Below are positions 43,103 through 52,006 of a stretch of DNA of 64,000 bases, in pieces. The stretch comes from Sphingomonas_B tabacisoli (GTDB lineage: Bacteria; Pseudomonadota; Alphaproteobacteria; Sphingomonadales; Sphingomonadaceae), in NCBI RefSeq assembly GCF_042678385.1, contig NZ_JBHUDY010000002.1, positions 310,001 through 374,000 on the forward strand. Direction: 5' to 3'. The translations under genes were made by a program, and so were the position numbers. Numbering within the stretch: the first letter of the stretch is position 1; each line of letters starts with the position of its first letter. The notes below the pieces were generated by a model that had not been told where the DNA came from, did no database searches, and worked only from the letters and a program-made list of their open reading frames with translations.

Positions 43103-43309
43103 ATGAACCGTGGGAAACCCTGGACCGCCGAGCAAGATCGAAAGCTCACCGAGCTTGTTGAAGCTGGCATGTCCAGGCCGCAGATCGCGCGAGCGCTCGG
43201 GCGGAGCCAGGTGGCGATCAGCGCTCGAGCATTGAGCCTTGGCCTTCGCATTCGCGCCGGCGGACCTGAAGCCGAGCGTCGGCCATCGGAGATACGGGCT
43301 TCTCGTTAG
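43103..43309 (+). CDS. small HTH (Myb/GcrA-like) protein
   Basis: 68 residues. WTAEQDRKLTELVEAGMSR followed by QIARALGRSQVAISARALSL is a helix-turn-helix of the Myb/GcrA-like type. Start at 43103 has GGAGGGG six bases upstream; the longer frame to 43049 has none. It may be a DNA-binding accessory regulator in this small-gene stretch. Confidence 0.65.
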   Translation: MNRGKPWTAEQDRKLTELVEAGMSRPQIARALGRSQVAISARALSLGLRIRAGGPEAERRPSEIRASR

Positions 43310-43348
43310 CGCATTGCCCGCATGACATAATCCGGGCATCTGATTGTC

Positions 43349-44371
43349 GTGCTTCATGAACCTGCGCGGCCTGGGCTCTCGTATGCGCCCGAAAAAGAGG
43401 GTGAGGGATCATTCGCTGACCGGCTGAGTCGAGCCGTCAGCGCTTCGCCATCGCATCATCCGTTTCGAGAGATTGCCATCGGCGTAACTGCCGCTCTCGT
43501 TGCGGTCGCAGTTCGATATGCGCTGCCGCTCTCGTCTTATCAATTGCCGACGCTACCGGTTGTGGTTGCCCTGGCCTTCGTCACGACCTTCGTCGGCATG
43601 ATCGCCGGAATCACGGCCGCCCTGATTGGCGGCTTATTGTCCTGGTACCTCTTCTTTGAACCGTTCTCGTGGGAGCTAACCCCACAAGGCGTGATCCCCC
43701 TTGTTGGATTTTCGATTACCGCGACGGTGATCATCACGACATCCCACTTGTATCGGACTGGCGAACGGCGGGAGCATGCGAGGCGCATTGCGGAGCTCGA
43801 ACTGGAAACCGAGCAAGCGGAACTGTTTGCCCGCGAAATGGCGCATCGGGTCAAAAACAATCTCGCGGTGGTTCAATCGGTAGCCCTGCAAACTCTGGGG
43901 TTGGACAGTCCGCCTGCGATCGCATTCTCGGAGCGCCTGCAGGCTATTGCCCGCGCCCAAGATCTTCTGAACGAAGATGCGCGGCAGCCCTCGGCCGAAG
44001 TCGCCCTTCTGGTAAATAAGGCGCTGACGCCCTTCGACGACTCTTGGCGCCGGATTGAAGTCCAATGTCCGGCCGGCATCCGGGTCGAAGCTCGTGAGGC
44101 CATATCGTTAGCGCTTGCGCTGCACGAACTCGCCACCAATGCTGCGAAACATGGATCGCTATCCGGTCCCACAGGGCGGGTATCGCTGAAGATCGAGAGA
44201 GTCGCTGATCGCGTGTCATTCCTTTGGGTCGAGACCGGCGGTCCGCCTGTGGCGCGCCCCGAGCGCTCTGGCTTTGGGACCAGGTTGCTCAGGCGGCTTG
44301 GCTCCGGCGAGTTGAATTTCGAGACCGATGGCGTTCGGTGCACGTGGAGTCTGCCCGCTTCCGAAGCGTGA
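43349..44371 (+). CDS. membrane HWE/HisKA_2 histidine kinase with DUF4118-like domain
   Basis: 340 residues. Three to four membrane segments (about residues 42-135; EPFSWELTPQGVIPLVGF between them) resemble the DUF4118 region of KdpD. The kinase core follows: phospho-His in REMAHRVKNNLAVVQSVA and N-box ALHELATNAAKHGS, with LWVETGG and FGTRLLRRLG, an HWE/HisKA_2 pattern. The GTG start is the furthest upstream; no clear ribosome site. A PAS gene follows. It is an orphan without an adjacent response regulator. Confidence 0.88.
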   Translation: MLHEPARPGLSYAPEKEGEGSFADRLSRAVSASPSHHPFREIAIGVTAALVAVAVRYALPLSSYQLPTLPVVVALAFVTTFVGMIAGITAALIGGLLSWYLFFEPFSWELTPQGVIPLVGFSITATVIITTSHLYRTGERREHARRIAELELETEQAELFAREMAHRVKNNLAVVQSVALQTLGLDSPPAIAFSERLQAIARAQDLLNEDARQPSAEVALLVNKALTPFDDSWRRIEVQCPAGIRVEAREAISLALALHELATNAAKHGSLSGPTGRVSLKIERVADRVSFLWVETGGPPVARPERSGFGTRLLRRLGSGELNFETDGVRCTWSLPASEA

Positions 44372-44510
44372 CCCGCAGGAGGCAGCAACTTTCTACGCGT
44401 CCCCAGGGAAGGCTGGTCCAATGTCAGCGATGGGTCGGATGCCGACATTCCCATTTGACGAGGCGATCTGGCGCGGTCAGGCTGATGGAAGCTTCACCGA
44501 GTATCGCATC

Positions 44511-45092
44511 ATGACCACTGCACGCGCGCAACGCCACTTTCGGACTTCGAACGGGAAGCGCCGGATGGCCCAGTCGATTTACCGGGAGGTCTATTCCGGG
44601 GCGCCGACGCCCTTCCTCGTCATGACGCCTGAGTTCGAGATCATCGATGCCAATGACGCGTACCTCGCGGCGACCATGCGGCAGCGCGATAGCCTGGCCG
44701 GACGCGACATGTTCGAGGCCTTTCCGGACAATCCCGGGTTGGCCGGCGCAAATGGCGTGGCCAAGCTCAGGCAGTCGCTGACCGAGGCGCGGGCCTCCGG
44801 TTCCCGGCACGTCATGAAAGTCCAGCGCTACGATGTGACCGATCCGGAGGGGCAGTGGAAAACGCGCCACTGGCGTCCCGTGAATTGGCCCGTGCGCGAC
44901 AAGGCGGGTGCCGTGCTCGCGCTGGTGCACCATGTGGTGGACGTGACTTCGGATGTGCTGGTCAGGGAGAGCGTGGAGTGGCGCGAAAGGCTGTTCCGGC
45001 GGGCGGACGCGGCGTGCGAGGAATCGCGGCGGCTTTGCGAAGAAACCCGCCGCGGGCTCGAGCAACTGCGGCGGCGGCCTTACACACGATGA
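44511..45092 (+). CDS. PAS domain protein
   Basis: About 193 residues. PTPFLVMTPEFEIIDANDAY is a PAS start and HWRPVNWPVRDKAGAVLALV is the PAS end. A charged helical tail (ERLFRRADAACEESRRLCEE) follows. No output domain is present, so it may be a sensor partner for the preceding HWE kinase. Start is uncertain: ATG at 44511 or 44565. Confidence 0.75.
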   Translation: MTTARAQRHFRTSNGKRRMAQSIYREVYSGAPTPFLVMTPEFEIIDANDAYLAATMRQRDSLAGRDMFEAFPDNPGLAGANGVAKLRQSLTEARASGSRHVMKVQRYDVTDPEGQWKTRHWRPVNWPVRDKAGAVLALVHHVVDVTSDVLVRESVEWRERLFRRADAACEESRRLCEETRRGLEQLRRRPYTR

Positions 45093-45170
45093 CCATTATG
45101 CAGTCGGGCTTGCAGCGCCGATAGTTTCATCCCGCTTGCCCGTCCGGCGCGACATCCTTACCTCCGCTTC

Positions 45171-46154
45171 ATGACATTTCCCGATACGTTGGCGCTGATC
45201 GGTCATACGCCGATGGTGCGCCTGAAAGGGCCGAGCGAAGCGACCGGCTGCGACATTTACGGCAAGTGCGAGTTCCTCAACCCCGGCGCGTCGGTCAAGG
45301 ACCGGGCGGCGCTCGGCATTGTCGAGGATGCCGAGGAGCGGGGCGTGCTCTCGCCAGGCGGGACGATCGTCGAGGGGACGGCCGGGAATACCGGCATCGG
45401 CCTTGCGCTCGTCGGCAACGCGAAGGGCTACAAGACGATCATCGTCATGCCCGAAACGCAGAGCCGCGAGAAAATGGACACGCTGCGCGCGCTGGGCGCG
45501 GAGCTGGTGCTGGTCGCGGCGGCGCCTTATTCGAGCCCCTGCCATTTCGTGCACACCTCGCGCCGCATCGCCGAGGAAACGCCGAACGCGATCTGGGCCA
45601 ATCAGTTCGACAATATCGCCAACCGGCGGGCCCATATCCGCTGGACCGCCGAGGAAATCTGGGAACAGATGGACGGGCGGATCGACGGGTTCACTTGTTC
45701 GGTAGGCACGGGCGGAACGCTCGCCGGGGTGGGGCTGGGGCTCAAGGCGAAGGACCCGAACGTCACGATCGCGCTGACCGACCCGTACGGCGCGGCACTT
45801 TACAGCTATTATGCGTGCGGCGAGCTCAGGGCCGAGGGCAATTCCGTCGCCGAGGGCATCGGGCAGGGGCGGATCACTGCCAATCTGGAAGGCGCGCCGA
45901 TCGACACGCAGTTCCGGATCTCGGACCAGGAAGGATTGGCGCAGGTCCAGGCGTTGCTGAACGAGGAAGGGCTGTGCCTAGGGCTTTCGTCCGGGATCAA
46001 CGTGGCGGGCGCGATGGCGCTGGCGCGGCAGATGGGGCCGGGTAGGCGCATCGTGACCGTGCTGTGCGACACCGGATTCCGCTATCTTTCGACGCTCTAC
46101 AATCCGGATTGGCTTGCGGCGAAAGGTTTGATCGCGACGGCCAACGCCGCCTGA
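45171..46154 (+). CDS. cysK: cysteine synthase A
   Basis: 327 residues. It forms cysteine from O-acetylserine and sulfide with PLP bound at the Lys in NPGASVKDRAALG. The phosphate-binding GTAGNTGIGLA and the loop TGGTLAGVG are the usual ones. It stands alone before the dcw cluster. Confidence 0.95.
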   Translation: MTFPDTLALIGHTPMVRLKGPSEATGCDIYGKCEFLNPGASVKDRAALGIVEDAEERGVLSPGGTIVEGTAGNTGIGLALVGNAKGYKTIIVMPETQSREKMDTLRALGAELVLVAAAPYSSPCHFVHTSRRIAEETPNAIWANQFDNIANRRAHIRWTAEEIWEQMDGRIDGFTCSVGTGGTLAGVGLGLKAKDPNVTIALTDPYGAALYSYYACGELRAEGNSVAEGIGQGRITANLEGAPIDTQFRISDQEGLAQVQALLNEEGLCLGLSSGINVAGAMALARQMGPGRRIVTVLCDTGFRYLSTLYNPDWLAAKGLIATANAA

Positions 46155-46191
46155 TTTGCGTTTCGTCGCTAAAGGGTTACAATCCGCCGCA

Positions 46192-46467
46192 ATGTCGGAA
46201 GACAAACGCGCAGGCATGCAACGAGTGCGCGTCGGGCTGACCGGCCTGGGCGCCGTATTGCTGATCGTCGCCGTGTCCGCGGCGATTTTCCAGTCGGCTC
46301 GTCGCGAGCCCGTCACCGCGCAACCACCGGCCACCCGCACCGAACAAACCGTCGCCAACATGGTCGGCAATCAGGGCCAAGCGCCGAGCGATCCCTTGAG
46401 CGAAATGGGCGTGACTCCGGCCGCGCCAGCGAGCGGCAACGCCGCCGCTGCTGCGCCCGCCAAGTAA
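46192..46467 (+). CDS. small single-pass membrane protein
   Basis: 91 residues: one membrane segment (VGLTGLGAVLLIVAVSAAIF) and an Ala/Pro-rich tail facing the periplasm. Start at 46192 is 38 bp after cysK. It has no recognised family. Confidence 0.6.
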   Translation: MSEDKRAGMQRVRVGLTGLGAVLLIVAVSAAIFQSARREPVTAQPPATRTEQTVANMVGNQGQAPSDPLSEMGVTPAAPASGNAAAAAPAK

Positions 46468-46564
46468 TCGCCCGGCCAGTCCCGTGATATCCCAAGAACA
46501 CAGCAAGAACATCGTTCGCCAGACGGGTCGCGCGCCGCCCGATTCTGCCTGATCTCTCCGAATT

Positions 46565-46608
46565 TCCCGGATTTTCCCGCAAAATCCCGTTGTGTCCCGT
46601 TCCTGCCC
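46565..46608 (-). promoter_or_regulatory. MraZ-box: five 10-bp repeats before mraZ
   Basis: TCCC at 46565, 46575, 46585 and 46595 and GCCC at 46605, exactly one helical turn apart (GGGA on the minus strand). MraZ binds direct TGGG-type repeats with 10-bp spacing and represses the dcw operon. A further TCCC pair with the same period is at 46480 and 46490. Confidence 0.7.
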
Positions 46609-46725
46609 AAGGTAAGAATGGCATTACAGGCGGGGCTATACCCTTGATTCGAGTCGTGACCGGGCGGCGCTGAAAAGGCGTTTCCCGGAACGAGCTGGTT
46701 TGCGCCCCGCCCGGGAAGGGTGCGC

Positions 46726-47229
46726 GTGGGCGAACGAGAAGCCTTTAATGGATTTGCGATGACCGCGGTCGACGGCAAGGGCCGCGTCGCGATCCCCGCA
46801 TCCATGCGCGCCGTCATCGAGAAGAATGTCGAGGCGGGCGGCGGCGACGCGCGCACCGTCGTCATCGCGCTCCACCCCAAGGACCCGTGCCTGATCGCTT
46901 ACGACCCCGCCTGGTTAAAGCGCAGCCACGACCGGCTCGAGCGGCGCGAGGAAGCGCTGGAGGATCAGGGCGCGGAGATCGACTTCAACGCCAAGCGCCG
47001 CACCCTGGCGCTGACCGAATCGGCCGGCTTCGACGCGAGCGGCCGCTTCGTGCTGCCGGACTTCTACGCGATGAAAGCGAAGCTCACGCCCGGCACCGAC
47101 GCGGTGTTTTCGGGCGCCGGCAATTTCTTCGAGATCTGGAACCCGGACGTGCTGCTTGCGGCCGAGGGCGTCGATGCGAACCTGAAAGAGCTGGTCGAGT
47201 TCACGCGCGCCAAGCGAGGCGCGAAATGA
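46726..47229 (+). CDS. mraZ: transcriptional regulator MraZ
   Basis: 167 residues with two MraZ/AbrB-like repeats (MTAVDGKGRVAIPASMR and ALTESAGFDASGRFVLPDF). It forms rings and represses the dcw cluster. The GTG at 46726 has GGAAGG at a good distance; a GTG at 46720 is too close to it. The rsmH start overlaps its stop. Confidence 0.95.
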   Translation: MGEREAFNGFAMTAVDGKGRVAIPASMRAVIEKNVEAGGGDARTVVIALHPKDPCLIAYDPAWLKRSHDRLERREEALEDQGAEIDFNAKRRTLALTESAGFDASGRFVLPDFYAMKAKLTPGTDAVFSGAGNFFEIWNPDVLLAAEGVDANLKELVEFTRAKRGAK

Positions 47230-48143
47230 GCGCCCACGTTCCCGTCCTTCTCGACGAAGTGATCGACGCGATGGCGATCCAGCCGGGCGAGCGTCATGTC
47301 GATGGCACGTTCGGCGCGGGCGGCTATACCCGGGCAATGCTGGCGAAGGGCGCGCGGGTGTTCGCCTTCGACCGCGACCCGGATGCGATCGCCGCGGCAA
47401 GCCCGGCGGAGAACCTTATCCTCATCGAGCGGCGCTTTTCCGAGATGGAAGAGGCGCTCGCCGAACGCGATGCGCTGCCGGTGGATGGGGTGACGCTGGA
47501 TATCGGCGTGTCCTCGATGCAGTTCGACCAGGCGGAGCGCGGCTTTTCGGTGCAGGCCGACGGTCCGCTCGACATGCGGATGGAGCAGGCAGGGCAGACC
47601 GCCGCCGAGTGGCTGAACACCGCCGACGAAGCCGAGATCGCCGACGTGATCTACGATTATGGCGAGGAGCGCCGTTCCCGCCGGATCGCGCGGGCGATCG
47701 TCGCGGCGCGGCCGTTATCGCGCACGCTGGAACTGGCTTCGGTGGTGCGCAAATCGGTCGGCTATATCGCCGGCAAGGACAAGGACCCGGCGGTCCAGGT
47801 GTTTCAGGCGATCCGCATCCATCTGAACCGTGAGCTCGACGAGCTGAAGGGCGGGCTGGAAGCGGCCGAGCGCGTGCTCGCGCCGGGCGGCCGGCTGGCC
47901 GTCGTCACCTTTCACAGCCTGGAAGACCGGCTGGTGAAGCAATTCCTGCGCGACCGCAGCGGCCAGGCGCCCGCGGGCTCGCGCCATCTGCCGGCGATCA
48001 ACAAGCGCCGGCCGAGTTTCGAGGCAGTGGGGAAAGCCGTGCGGCCGAGCGCGCGCGAGACGGCGGCCAATCCCCGCGCCCGGTCAGCAACGTTGCGGGT
48101 AGCGCGGCGTACCGATGCAAAGGCGTGGAGTGTAGGGGCATGA
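47226..48143 (+). CDS. rsmH: 16S rRNA m4C1402 methyltransferase RsmH
   Basis: 305 residues. The start HVPVLLDEVIDAM, SAM-binding DGTFGAGGYTRAML, DIGVSSMQFDQAERGFS and the FHSLEDRLVK motif are diagnostic (MraW). It starts ATGA over the mraZ stop and ends ATGA over ftsL. Confidence 0.97.
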   Translation: MSAHVPVLLDEVIDAMAIQPGERHVDGTFGAGGYTRAMLAKGARVFAFDRDPDAIAAASPAENLILIERRFSEMEEALAERDALPVDGVTLDIGVSSMQFDQAERGFSVQADGPLDMRMEQAGQTAAEWLNTADEAEIADVIYDYGEERRSRRIARAIVAARPLSRTLELASVVRKSVGYIAGKDKDPAVQVFQAIRIHLNRELDELKGGLEAAERVLAPGGRLAVVTFHSLEDRLVKQFLRDRSGQAPAGSRHLPAINKRRPSFEAVGKAVRPSARETAANPRARSATLRVARRTDAKAWSVGA

Positions 48144-48763
48144 TCACGAGACGGTTGCGTCCGATCGGCTGGGTTGCGGGTGTCGCAGGAGCGGCGCTCA
48201 GCTTCTATCTCGTGTCGCTGCAAGTGGCGGCGGAGCGGACGGCGCTGGAAGGCGTCGAGCGCAAGATCGTGCAGACCCAGAACGACATCCGCACGCTGGA
48301 GACCGAGTTCAGTGCGCGCGCGAGCCTGCATCAGCTCGAATCCTACAATCACGACGTGCTCGCGCTCGCGGCGCCGAAGGTCGGGCAATATGTGCCGGGC
48401 GGCGTCCAGCTCGCGTCCTATGCGCCGGCGGAAGGCGGCGACATCGGCAAGCCGGCGGCCTCGACGGCGCTGGCCAGCGCCGAAGTTTCGCCCGCTCCGG
48501 CCAACCGACCGACGTTCAAGCCGGCGGTGGTGCAGGACACGCATAGCGGCGACGCGCCGGTGATCCCCGCGGCCAAGCGGACGGCGCCGTTGATCCAGAC
48601 GGTCGCGATGATCGAGCCGGTCGACACGCCCGCGGCCAAGCCCGTCGCGAAGCCGAAGGCGGCCAAGACCCCGATCGTCGAGAAGGTCGCGCTGCTCGAC
48701 GATAGCGCGCTTGGCGACATCGCCCGCAAGGCGGCCCGGGAAGCGAAGGTCAAGAAGCAGTGA
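48140..48763 (+). CDS. ftsL: FtsL-like division protein with long C-terminal tail
   Basis: 207 residues. A short cytoplasmic head, one membrane segment (GWVAGVAGAALSFYLVSLQV) and a coiled coil (VERKIVQTQNDIRTLETEF) are the FtsL plan. After residue 95 comes an Ala/Pro/Lys-rich tail of about 110 residues that usual FtsL (about 100 residues) does not have. The assignment leans on position between rsmH and ftsI. Overlaps both neighbours. Confidence 0.85.
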   Translation: MITRRLRPIGWVAGVAGAALSFYLVSLQVAAERTALEGVERKIVQTQNDIRTLETEFSARASLHQLESYNHDVLALAAPKVGQYVPGGVQLASYAPAEGGDIGKPAASTALASAEVSPAPANRPTFKPAVVQDTHSGDAPVIPAAKRTAPLIQTVAMIEPVDTPAAKPVAKPKAAKTPIVEKVALLDDSALGDIARKAAREAKVKKQ

Positions 48764-50451
48764 CGTCGATCGCGGCGCCTCGCTCGCCCCAGCTTCGCGC
48801 CCTTCCCGAGCGCCGCCCCGAGGTGGCGCTTTCGCATGTCCGGCTGATGCTGCTGATGCTGCTGTTCGTCGGCGCGACGGCCGCCATCGGCCTGCGCATC
48901 GGCTATCTGAGCATCTTTGCCGATAGCAGCACCAACCGCGCGCATCTTGGCGGCGGCGCCCGGGGCGACATTCTCGACCGCAACGGCATCCCGCTGGCGC
49001 AGACGATCGACGCCTGGTCGATCGGCGTGCACCCGGACCGGATCATCGGCGACAAGCGGCAGCTCGCCAACGCGCTTGCGACGCTGATGCCGGAGCGGAC
49101 CGCCGACGATTATTACGGCATCCTGACCTCCAAGCTGACCTTCACCTATCTTCGCCGCCGCGCGACGCCGGAACTGGTCGCCGCGATCAATCGGCTGGGC
49201 GAGCCCGGCTTCGACCTGGGCCGCGAGCCGGAGCGCATCTACCCGCAAGGCATGCTCGCCGCGCACGTGCTCGGCTTCACCGACTTCAACGGCGAAGGCG
49301 TGTCGGGCATGGAAAAAGTGCTGCAGCGCGAGCTGACCGGCAACATGCGCGCCGCCGGTGCGACGCTGTCGATCGACAGCCGGGTGCAGCAGGCGCTGGA
49401 GGCCGAGCTTGGCGCCGCGATGGCGAAGTTCAGCGCGATCGGCGCGGCCGGCGTCGTGCTCGACATCAAGACCGGCGAAGTGATCGCGCTCACCTCGTTG
49501 CCCGAGATCAATCCGAACAAGCCCGCGCAGCAAGGTGCCGACGCCGCCTTCAATCGCGCGACCTTGGGCGTCTATGAGCTTGGTTCGACCTTCAAGCCGT
49601 TCACCGTCGCGATGGCGATGGAAGAAGGCGTGGTGAAGAGCTTCGGCCAGATCTACAATTGCCCGCGCGTGCTGCAGGCCGGCCGCTTCTCGATCACCGA
49701 CACCCACCCGTTCGGCCGGGCGTGCACCGTCGCCGAGATCATGAAGGAATCGTCGAACATCGGCACCGCGCAGATTGCGGCGCAGGTCGGCGGCGTCCGC
49801 CAGAAGGAATGGCTGCGGCGCATGCACTTCCTGCAGAAAGTATCGATCGAGCTGCCCGAGCGCGGCCGTCCGCTGAACCCGGGCGCGAACTGGGGCGATA
49901 TCGCGACGATGACGGTCGGTTACGGCCACGGCATCGCGGTTTCGCCGCTGCATCTCGCGACTGGCTACGCCACCTTGTTCAACGGCGGCTACTGGCGGCC
50001 CGCGACTTTGCTGAAGCACGATGCGCGCAATCCTGTGCCGCAAGGCGAGCGCGTGTTCTCGCCCGAGACCTCGTACAAGATGCGCGCCCTGCTCCGCCTC
50101 GTCGTGACCCAGGGCACCGGCAAGAAGGCCGACGCTCCCGGCTACCGGATCGGCGGCAAGACCGGCACGGCCGAAAAGATCGTCGGCGGCCGCTATACGA
50201 GCGGCGCAGTGGTCACCACCTTTGCCGGCGTGTTCCCGATGGACGAACCGCGCTACGTGGTGGTGGCGATGCTCGACGACCCCAAGGCGACCAAGGACAC
50301 CTACGGCTTTCACACCGCCGGCTGGAACGTCGCACCGGTGGTTTCCGGCGTGGTCAGCCGGATCGGGCCGATGCTGGGCGTGATGCCCGACGAAGGCCGC
50401 GAGGCCAACATGGCCGAAGTGTTGCCCTTCGTTCACGGCAAGGAAGAATGA
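48760..50451 (+). CDS. ftsI: division transpeptidase FtsI (PBP3)
   Basis: 563 residues. One N-terminal membrane segment, a pedestal domain (RGDILDRNGIPLA) and a transpeptidase domain with Ser276 in GSTFKPF, SSN and Lys467 in GGKTGTAEK. It cross-links septal peptidoglycan. GTG start overlaps the ftsL stop (GTGA). murE follows after 3 bp. Confidence 0.96.
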   Translation: MTSIAAPRSPQLRALPERRPEVALSHVRLMLLMLLFVGATAAIGLRIGYLSIFADSSTNRAHLGGGARGDILDRNGIPLAQTIDAWSIGVHPDRIIGDKRQLANALATLMPERTADDYYGILTSKLTFTYLRRRATPELVAAINRLGEPGFDLGREPERIYPQGMLAAHVLGFTDFNGEGVSGMEKVLQRELTGNMRAAGATLSIDSRVQQALEAELGAAMAKFSAIGAAGVVLDIKTGEVIALTSLPEINPNKPAQQGADAAFNRATLGVYELGSTFKPFTVAMAMEEGVVKSFGQIYNCPRVLQAGRFSITDTHPFGRACTVAEIMKESSNIGTAQIAAQVGGVRQKEWLRRMHFLQKVSIELPERGRPLNPGANWGDIATMTVGYGHGIAVSPLHLATGYATLFNGGYWRPATLLKHDARNPVPQGERVFSPETSYKMRALLRLVVTQGTGKKADAPGYRIGGKTGTAEKIVGGRYTSGAVVTTFAGVFPMDEPRYVVVAMLDDPKATKDTYGFHTAGWNVAPVVSGVVSRIGPMLGVMPDEGREANMAEVLPFVHGKEE

Positions 50452-50454
50452 TCG

Positions 50455-51873
50455 ATGCGGCTGCGGGAGCTTGCCGGCATCGATTCTGACGAGACTGTCA
50501 CCGGGTTCGCCATCGACCATCGCAAGGTCGCTCCCGGAACCGTTTTCGGCGCCTTTCGCGGCAGCCGCTTCAACGGCGAGGATTTCATTCCCCAGGCGAT
50601 CGCGTCGGGCGCGGCGGCGATCGTCGCTCGCCCCGAGGCGCGGGTGGAAGGCGCACCGCACATCGCAGCGTCCGAGCCGCGCCGCGCCTTCGCACTGCTC
50701 GCGGCGAAGTTCTTTGCGCCTTATCCGGACGTCACCGTCGCGGTAACCGGCACCAACGGCAAGACTTCGTCGGTCGAGCTGACGCGCCAGCTCTGGCGGC
50801 TCGCCGGGCACAACGCTGCCTCGATAGGGACCTTGGGCGTGACGACCGCGCACGATCAGGTGCTGACTGGGCTTACTACGCCGGACATCGTGACGTTCCT
50901 GTCGAACGTCGCGGGGCTGAAGCGCGAGGGCGTGACGCACCTTTCGTTCGAGGCGTCGAGCCACGGTCTGGACCAGAAGCGCACCGAGGGTCTTGCCGTC
51001 CGCGCTGCCGGTTTCACGAACCTCAGCCGCGACCATCTCGACTATCACGGCGATATGCACAGCTATTTCGCGGCCAAGCTTCGGCTGTTCGAAGAAGTTG
51101 TGGATGAGGACGGCGCGGCGGTTGTGTGGGCCGACGACGGCGCGCATTCGCAAAAGGTCATCGAGGTCTCCCGGGCCAGGGGATTGCGCGTGCTTACGGT
51201 CGGCGAACGCGGGGAAACGCTCAGGCTTTCGAGCCGCGCTCCCTCGCGCCTGGGCCAGCAGCTCACGATCGAGGCCGATGGCAAGAGCTACAAGGTCATG
51301 CTGCCGCTGATCGGCGCCTATCAGGCGGCGAACGCGTGCGTAGCGGCGGGCCTGGCGATCGCGACCGGCGGCGATGTGGCGCGGACGCTCGAGCATCTGT
51401 CGCGGGTGACGCCGGTGCGCGGCCGGCTGGAGCGCGCGGCGATCACGCGCGCCGGCGCGCCGATCTATGTCGATTACGCCCATACGCCGGACGCGATCGA
51501 AGCGGCCGCGGCGGCGCTGCGGCCGCACACCAAGGGCAGGCTGATCATCGTCTTCGGAGCGGGCGGCGACCGCGACCAGGGCAAGCGCCCGGAAATGGGG
51601 CGCGTGGCGGCCGAGGTGGCGAATGTGGTGATCGTGACCGACGACAATCCGCGCAGCGAAGAACCGGCCGCGATCCGCCGCGACATCCTTGCCGGGGTGC
51701 CGGACGCGACGGAGGTTCCGGGGCGCCGCGAAGCCATTGCGGAAGCGGTGCGGACGGCAGGCGCGGACGACGTGATCCTGCTCGCCGGCAAGGGCCATGA
51801 GCAGGGGCAGATCGTCGGCGACCGCGTGCTGCCGTTCGACGACGTGACGGTGGCGCGGGAGTGCGCGGCGTGA
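50455..51873 (+). CDS. murE: UDP-MurNAc-tripeptide synthetase MurE
   Basis: 472 residues. ATP-binding GTNGKTSSVE, the Mur-ligase centre and the DNPRSEEP motif that selects meso-diaminopimelate are present. It adds the third residue of the stem peptide in the cytoplasm. A palindromic element separates it from murF. Confidence 0.96.
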   Translation: MRLRELAGIDSDETVTGFAIDHRKVAPGTVFGAFRGSRFNGEDFIPQAIASGAAAIVARPEARVEGAPHIAASEPRRAFALLAAKFFAPYPDVTVAVTGTNGKTSSVELTRQLWRLAGHNAASIGTLGVTTAHDQVLTGLTTPDIVTFLSNVAGLKREGVTHLSFEASSHGLDQKRTEGLAVRAAGFTNLSRDHLDYHGDMHSYFAAKLRLFEEVVDEDGAAVVWADDGAHSQKVIEVSRARGLRVLTVGERGETLRLSSRAPSRLGQQLTIEADGKSYKVMLPLIGAYQAANACVAAGLAIATGGDVARTLEHLSRVTPVRGRLERAAITRAGAPIYVDYAHTPDAIEAAAAALRPHTKGRLIIVFGAGGDRDQGKRPEMGRVAAEVANVVIVTDDNPRSEEPAAIRRDILAGVPDATEVPGRREAIAEAVRTAGADDVILLAGKGHEQGQIVGDRVLPFDDVTVARECAA

Positions 51874-51892
51874 GTGGGCTGGCGCATCTTCA

Positions 51893-52006
51893 AGCCCCTC
51901 CCCTTCAGGGGAGGGGTTGGGGTGGGGCTGTCAGTCCGCGCAAAAGTCTTTTGGGCGCGCAGACGCGCGCCCCCACCCCTCACCCCTCCCCTGAAGGGGA
52001 GGGGCT
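51893..52006. repeat. palindromic element between murE and murF
   Basis: 114 bp with perfect 25-bp terminal inverted repeats, each itself a hairpin (CCCCTCCCC-ttca-GGGGAGGGG). Inner arms GGGGTGGGG and CCCCACCCC pair too. The right end abuts the murF ATG, so its GGGGAGGGG serves as the ribosome-binding site. Confidence 0.85.

Noticed and set aside
46637..46642. TATACC as -10 of the mraZ promoter
   Set aside because: No acceptable -35 at 16-18 bp; too weak to annotate.
48418..51798. 1126-residue minus-strand frame across ftsL-ftsI-murE
   Set aside because: Antisense shadow; the plus strand has complete cell-division proteins with all catalytic motifs.
51874..52006. target-site duplication around the murE-murF element
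   Set aside because: Flanks share only TGA and scattered bases; no clear direct repeat as at murG-murC.
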